Shown: piece by piece, positions 63,939-64,000 of the stretch
How the letters are laid out: every line of letters starts with the position of its first letter
Numbering within the stretch: the stretch's first letter is position 1
Origin: Streptomyces sp. NBC_00239
Lineage (GTDB): Bacteria > Actinomycetota > Actinomycetes > Streptomycetales > Streptomycetaceae
Direction of reading: 5' to 3'
Assembly: GCF_036194065.1 (NCBI RefSeq)
Contig: NZ_CP108095.1
Location: forward strand, 7,316,001-7,380,000
Length of the DNA: 64,000 bases
The notes under the pieces: generated by a model
Told to the model about the DNA's origin: nothing
The model's input: only the letters and a program-made list of their open reading frames with translations
Database searches by the model: none
Made by a program: the position numbers and the translations under genes

Positions 63939-64000
63939 TGACCGCACCCGGAACCGCACCCGGAGCCGGAGCCGGAACAGCACCCGGGCGCGGCCCCGCA
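63938..64000 (+). CDS. Start of a further gene, truncated at the right edge (probable thiolase/lipid-transfer protein)
   Basis: ATG overlaps the DUF35 stop. Only 21 codons are visible, an Ala/Gly/Pro/Thr-rich start (MTAPGTAPGAGAGTAPG) encoded by a GCACCCGGA-type repeat. The thiolase guess rests only on family gene order. Confidence 0.5.
   Translation, partial: MTAPGTAPGAGAGTAPGRGPA

Overview
The window is very GC-rich. Codon third positions are almost all G or C, and GTG and TTG starts are common. It carries a kdp potassium ATPase, Tat-exported proteins, a sulfur-type leader peptide motif, an XRE/ImmA/MAB_1171c cassette and several secreted lectin or esterase-like proteins. This gene set and style point to a chromosomal region of a Streptomyces or a close relative (Kitasatospora/Streptacidiphilus). 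I see no rRNA, tRNA, CRISPR array, insertion-sequence transposase or phage module, so this looks like ordinary chromosome with species-specific accessory genes.

Layout. 1-3.5 kb: a truncated GAF/PucR-type regulator and an MHS-family transporter. 3.7-6.7 kb: a three-gene XRE regulator / ImmA-like zinc peptidase / MAB_1171c-type membrane protein cassette with two similar promoters. 6.7-13 kb: a huge alanine-rich ALF-repeat Tat-exported protein, a small secreted protein and a trypsin-fold protein that has lost its catalytic His and Ser and carries propeller-type repeats. 13-18.6 kb: kdp operon (small peptide-kdpF-kdpA-kdpB-kdpC-kdpE) without kdpD but with what looks like the last codons of a histidine kinase. 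18.9-26.4 kb: YnfA, peptidoglycan amidase, 3-hydroxybutyrate dehydrogenase, a degenerate STAND-ATPase fragment, serine hydrolase, AAC(3)-type acetyltransferase, a membrane protein and an HSL-type esterase. 26.6-31 kb: tdh-kbl threonine catabolism plus two LysR regulators. 31.2-34 kb: DeoR-regulated SIS isomerase / class II aldolase sugar module.

34-35.4 kb: an acyl-CoA dehydrogenase behind a KstR-like operator. 35.4-39.1 kb: ricin-type lectin, an AraC regulator and a two-component system; the AraC protein and the response regulator both carry repeat-encoded insertions. 39.3-44.6 kb: cysteine-rich leader peptide, a glutathione-transferase-like thioredoxin-fold protein, lipoprotein, MpaB-type oxygenase and a Ser/Thr kinase-TPR protein, tightly packed. 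45-54.6 kb: phytoene-desaturase-like oxidoreductase, serine hydrolase, nitronate monooxygenase/acyl-CoA synthetase operon, isochorismatase-like protein and Ca2+/H+ antiporter. In this stretch four intergenic gaps carry copies of a ~115 bp inverted-repeat element flanked by arrays of a ~31 bp unit. 54.7-60.3 kb: penicillin-acylase/AHL-acylase family enzyme, YihY/BrkB protein, phenylacetate-CoA ligase, second ricin-type lectin. 60.4-64 kb: a FadD19-like acyl-CoA synthetase diverging from a crotonase / double DUF35 / probable thiolase operon, with two operator-like palindromes in the divergent gap.

Functional themes. The acyl-CoA genes at 34.2, 49.2-52.1 and 60.4-64 kb look like parts of one dispersed regulon for steroid-, branched- or long-chain acyl-CoA catabolism. 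They share two palindromes: TnnAACnnGTTnnA at 34.1 and 62.1 kb, and TCTGAC-N5-RTCAGA at 49.2 and 62.1 kb. Simple tandem repeats have expanded in frame inside many proteins here (PucR-type regulator, AraC, response regulator, kinase linker, acyl-CoA synthetase, antiporter). The most unusual items are the repeat/hairpin family, the kdpD-less kdp operon with a kinase tail, the tiny peptide gene before kdpF, the trypsin-fold protein lacking its catalytic residues, and the receiver domain split by a 12-residue repeat.
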